A DNA stretch of 64,000 bases from Acidobacteriota bacterium (GTDB lineage: Bacteria; Acidobacteriota; Terriglobia; Acidiferrales; UBA7541): contig JABCZK010000011.1 in assembly GCA_013289695.1 (NCBI GenBank), forward strand, positions 62,001 to 126,000. Direction: 5' to 3'. The notes beneath the pieces were generated by a model. It did not search any database, had not been told where the DNA came from, and saw nothing but the letters and a program-made list of their open reading frames with translations. Positions 63,293 through 64,000 of the stretch are shown in pieces; the first letter of the stretch is position 1; each line of letters starts with the position of its first letter. A program made the position numbers and the translations under genes.

Positions 63293-63306
63293 CAAAGAAA
63301 TCTCAA

Positions 63307-64000
63307 ATGCGACGCATGCTTTTCCAGTGGCGTGGATTCAGATTGTGGAGTTATCCGGCAATGTTGTACTGCGGACTGGTTGTCGGCGTCGCAGCAGGAA
63401 ATCTTGCGGCACACGGAACTGGGTTGGATGCGTTCCGTGCGTTCGTGGCCACGCTTGTTCTGATCCCTCCGAGCATCATCGGCGCCCGCCTTTTGTTTGT
63501 GGTTACCCACTGGAACCTTTATCGGAACAAGGCCCGAAGAATTTGGAGCCGGCAGGATGGAGGAATGGCAATGTACGGAGGAATGCCTGTAATGTTGCTG
63601 CTCTCCCTTCCCCTACTTAAGTTGCTAGATCTGGGATTTGGCGCGTTTTGGGACGTAGGTGTGATAACGATCATGACCGCGATGGTTTTCGCGAAGATTG
63701 GCTGTCTGCTGAATGGCTGCTGCGCGGGCCGGGCGTCACGAACCTGGATGGCTATCGTACTTCCCGGCGTGACGGGGGTGTGGGAGAAGCGCATTCCCGT
63801 GCAGATGCTTGAGTCAGGTTGGGCGGCGCTACTTCTGGTGGCGGGCGCGTTGCTCCTGGGGCGGCTACCGTTTCGGGGTGCGTTGTTCCTGGTTGTCGCG
63901 GCCGCTTACGCAGCGGGGCGCATGTGCTTAGAGTTTCTGCGGGAGCGCGAACCGCAGGACACCGGGATGCCGCTGGGCCACGTGGCCTCGCTTCTGACGA
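63307..64000 (+). CDS. Lgt-like prolipoprotein diacylglyceryl transferase homologue, partial
   Basis: Open frame from ATG 63307 to the end of the window, 231 codons visible. Polytopic membrane protein with Lgt marks: GGMAMYGG (residues 85-92, canonical GGLxxHGG), the signature KIGCLLNGCCAGR (130-142, canonical GRxGNFxNG) and a late R205 in AAGRMCLEFLRE. Key residues differ from bona fide Lgt: Tyr for the catalytic His at 90 and Lys for the Arg at 130. This fits a divergent paralogue rather than the housekeeping enzyme. It follows the LspA-like gene by 14 nt, forming a two-gene unit. Confidence 0.8.
   Translation, partial: MRRMLFQWRGFRLWSYPAMLYCGLVVGVAAGNLAAHGTGLDAFRAFVATLVLIPPSIIGARLLFVVTHWNLYRNKARRIWSRQDGGMAMYGGMPVMLLLSLPLLKLLDLGFGAFWDVGVITIMTAMVFAKIGCLLNGCCAGRASRTWMAIVLPGVTGVWEKRIPVQMLESGWAALLLVAGALLLGRLPFRGALFLVVAAAYAAGRMCLEFLREREPQDTGMPLGHVASLLT

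Overview
The window is a chromosomal stretch of a GC-rich, Gram-negative-type bacterium. The gene complement suggests an uncultured member of the Acidobacteriota: four-part glycine cleavage system with split P protein, fused formimidoyltransferase/cyclodeaminase, secreted orphan families, and a long Amt with its own PII and GlnD. That placement is inference, because there is no rRNA in the window. No tRNA, rRNA, CRISPR array, insertion sequence or prophage was recognised.

Layout. 1-1551 (minus): alkyltransferase-like protein, then an ABC ATPase and the start of its permease. 1888-3555 (plus): an unknown 144-aa protein followed by a stand-alone Clp-D2-type AAA+ ATPase, ending at a likely terminator. 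3718-4230: DinB-like protein. 4377-8833 (minus): gcvT-gcvH-gcvPA-gcvPB, a complete set of the glycine-specific subunits. 9011-9645 (plus): a very cysteine-rich 57-aa protein followed by a degenerate RsbW-like protein. 9819-17381 (minus): a secreted orphan and a loose histidine-degradation cluster (hutU, hutI, ftcD) interleaved with an NmrA-like reductase and a two-gene unit whose first gene has an in-frame stop.

17520-26580: acyl-CoA ligase, orphan thiG, CPBP protease, a possible gene fragment, a DUF1624 membrane protein, DivIC/FtsB, phosphohexomutase, cutA and a cystathionine gamma-synthase-like enzyme. 26959-36576: secreted or envelope proteins, a ChbG/HpnK deacetylase with a GT2 glycosyltransferase, an FNR-like reductase, a pair of repeat proteins related to each other, glgB, and an exported DinB-like protein. 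36988-41741: large PAS/GAF hybrid histidine kinase, a small unknown protein and an NTP_transf_5 protein.

42321-46934: transaldolase, glpD, and the phosphoesterase and polymerase modules of LigD as two separate genes. 47193-49244: an AT-rich DUF1801 gene (probably acquired) and a DUF4436 membrane protein. 49412-57175: full-length Lhr helicase, HI0933-type flavoprotein, a 47-aa membrane protein and an ABC-F ATPase. 57200-62102 (minus): PII, Amt, GlnD, a coherent nitrogen-sensing unit. 62885-64000 (plus): an LspA-like protein lacking a catalytic Asp, directly followed by an Lgt-like protein cut by the window end.

The most unusual items are the divergent LspA/Lgt-like pair, the AAA+ unit at 1888-3555, the 10-cysteine mini-protein at 9011, the duplicated repeat proteins at 32410-33462, and several perfect inverted repeats in front of genes (AAA+ unit, histidine kinase, lhr, deacetylase).
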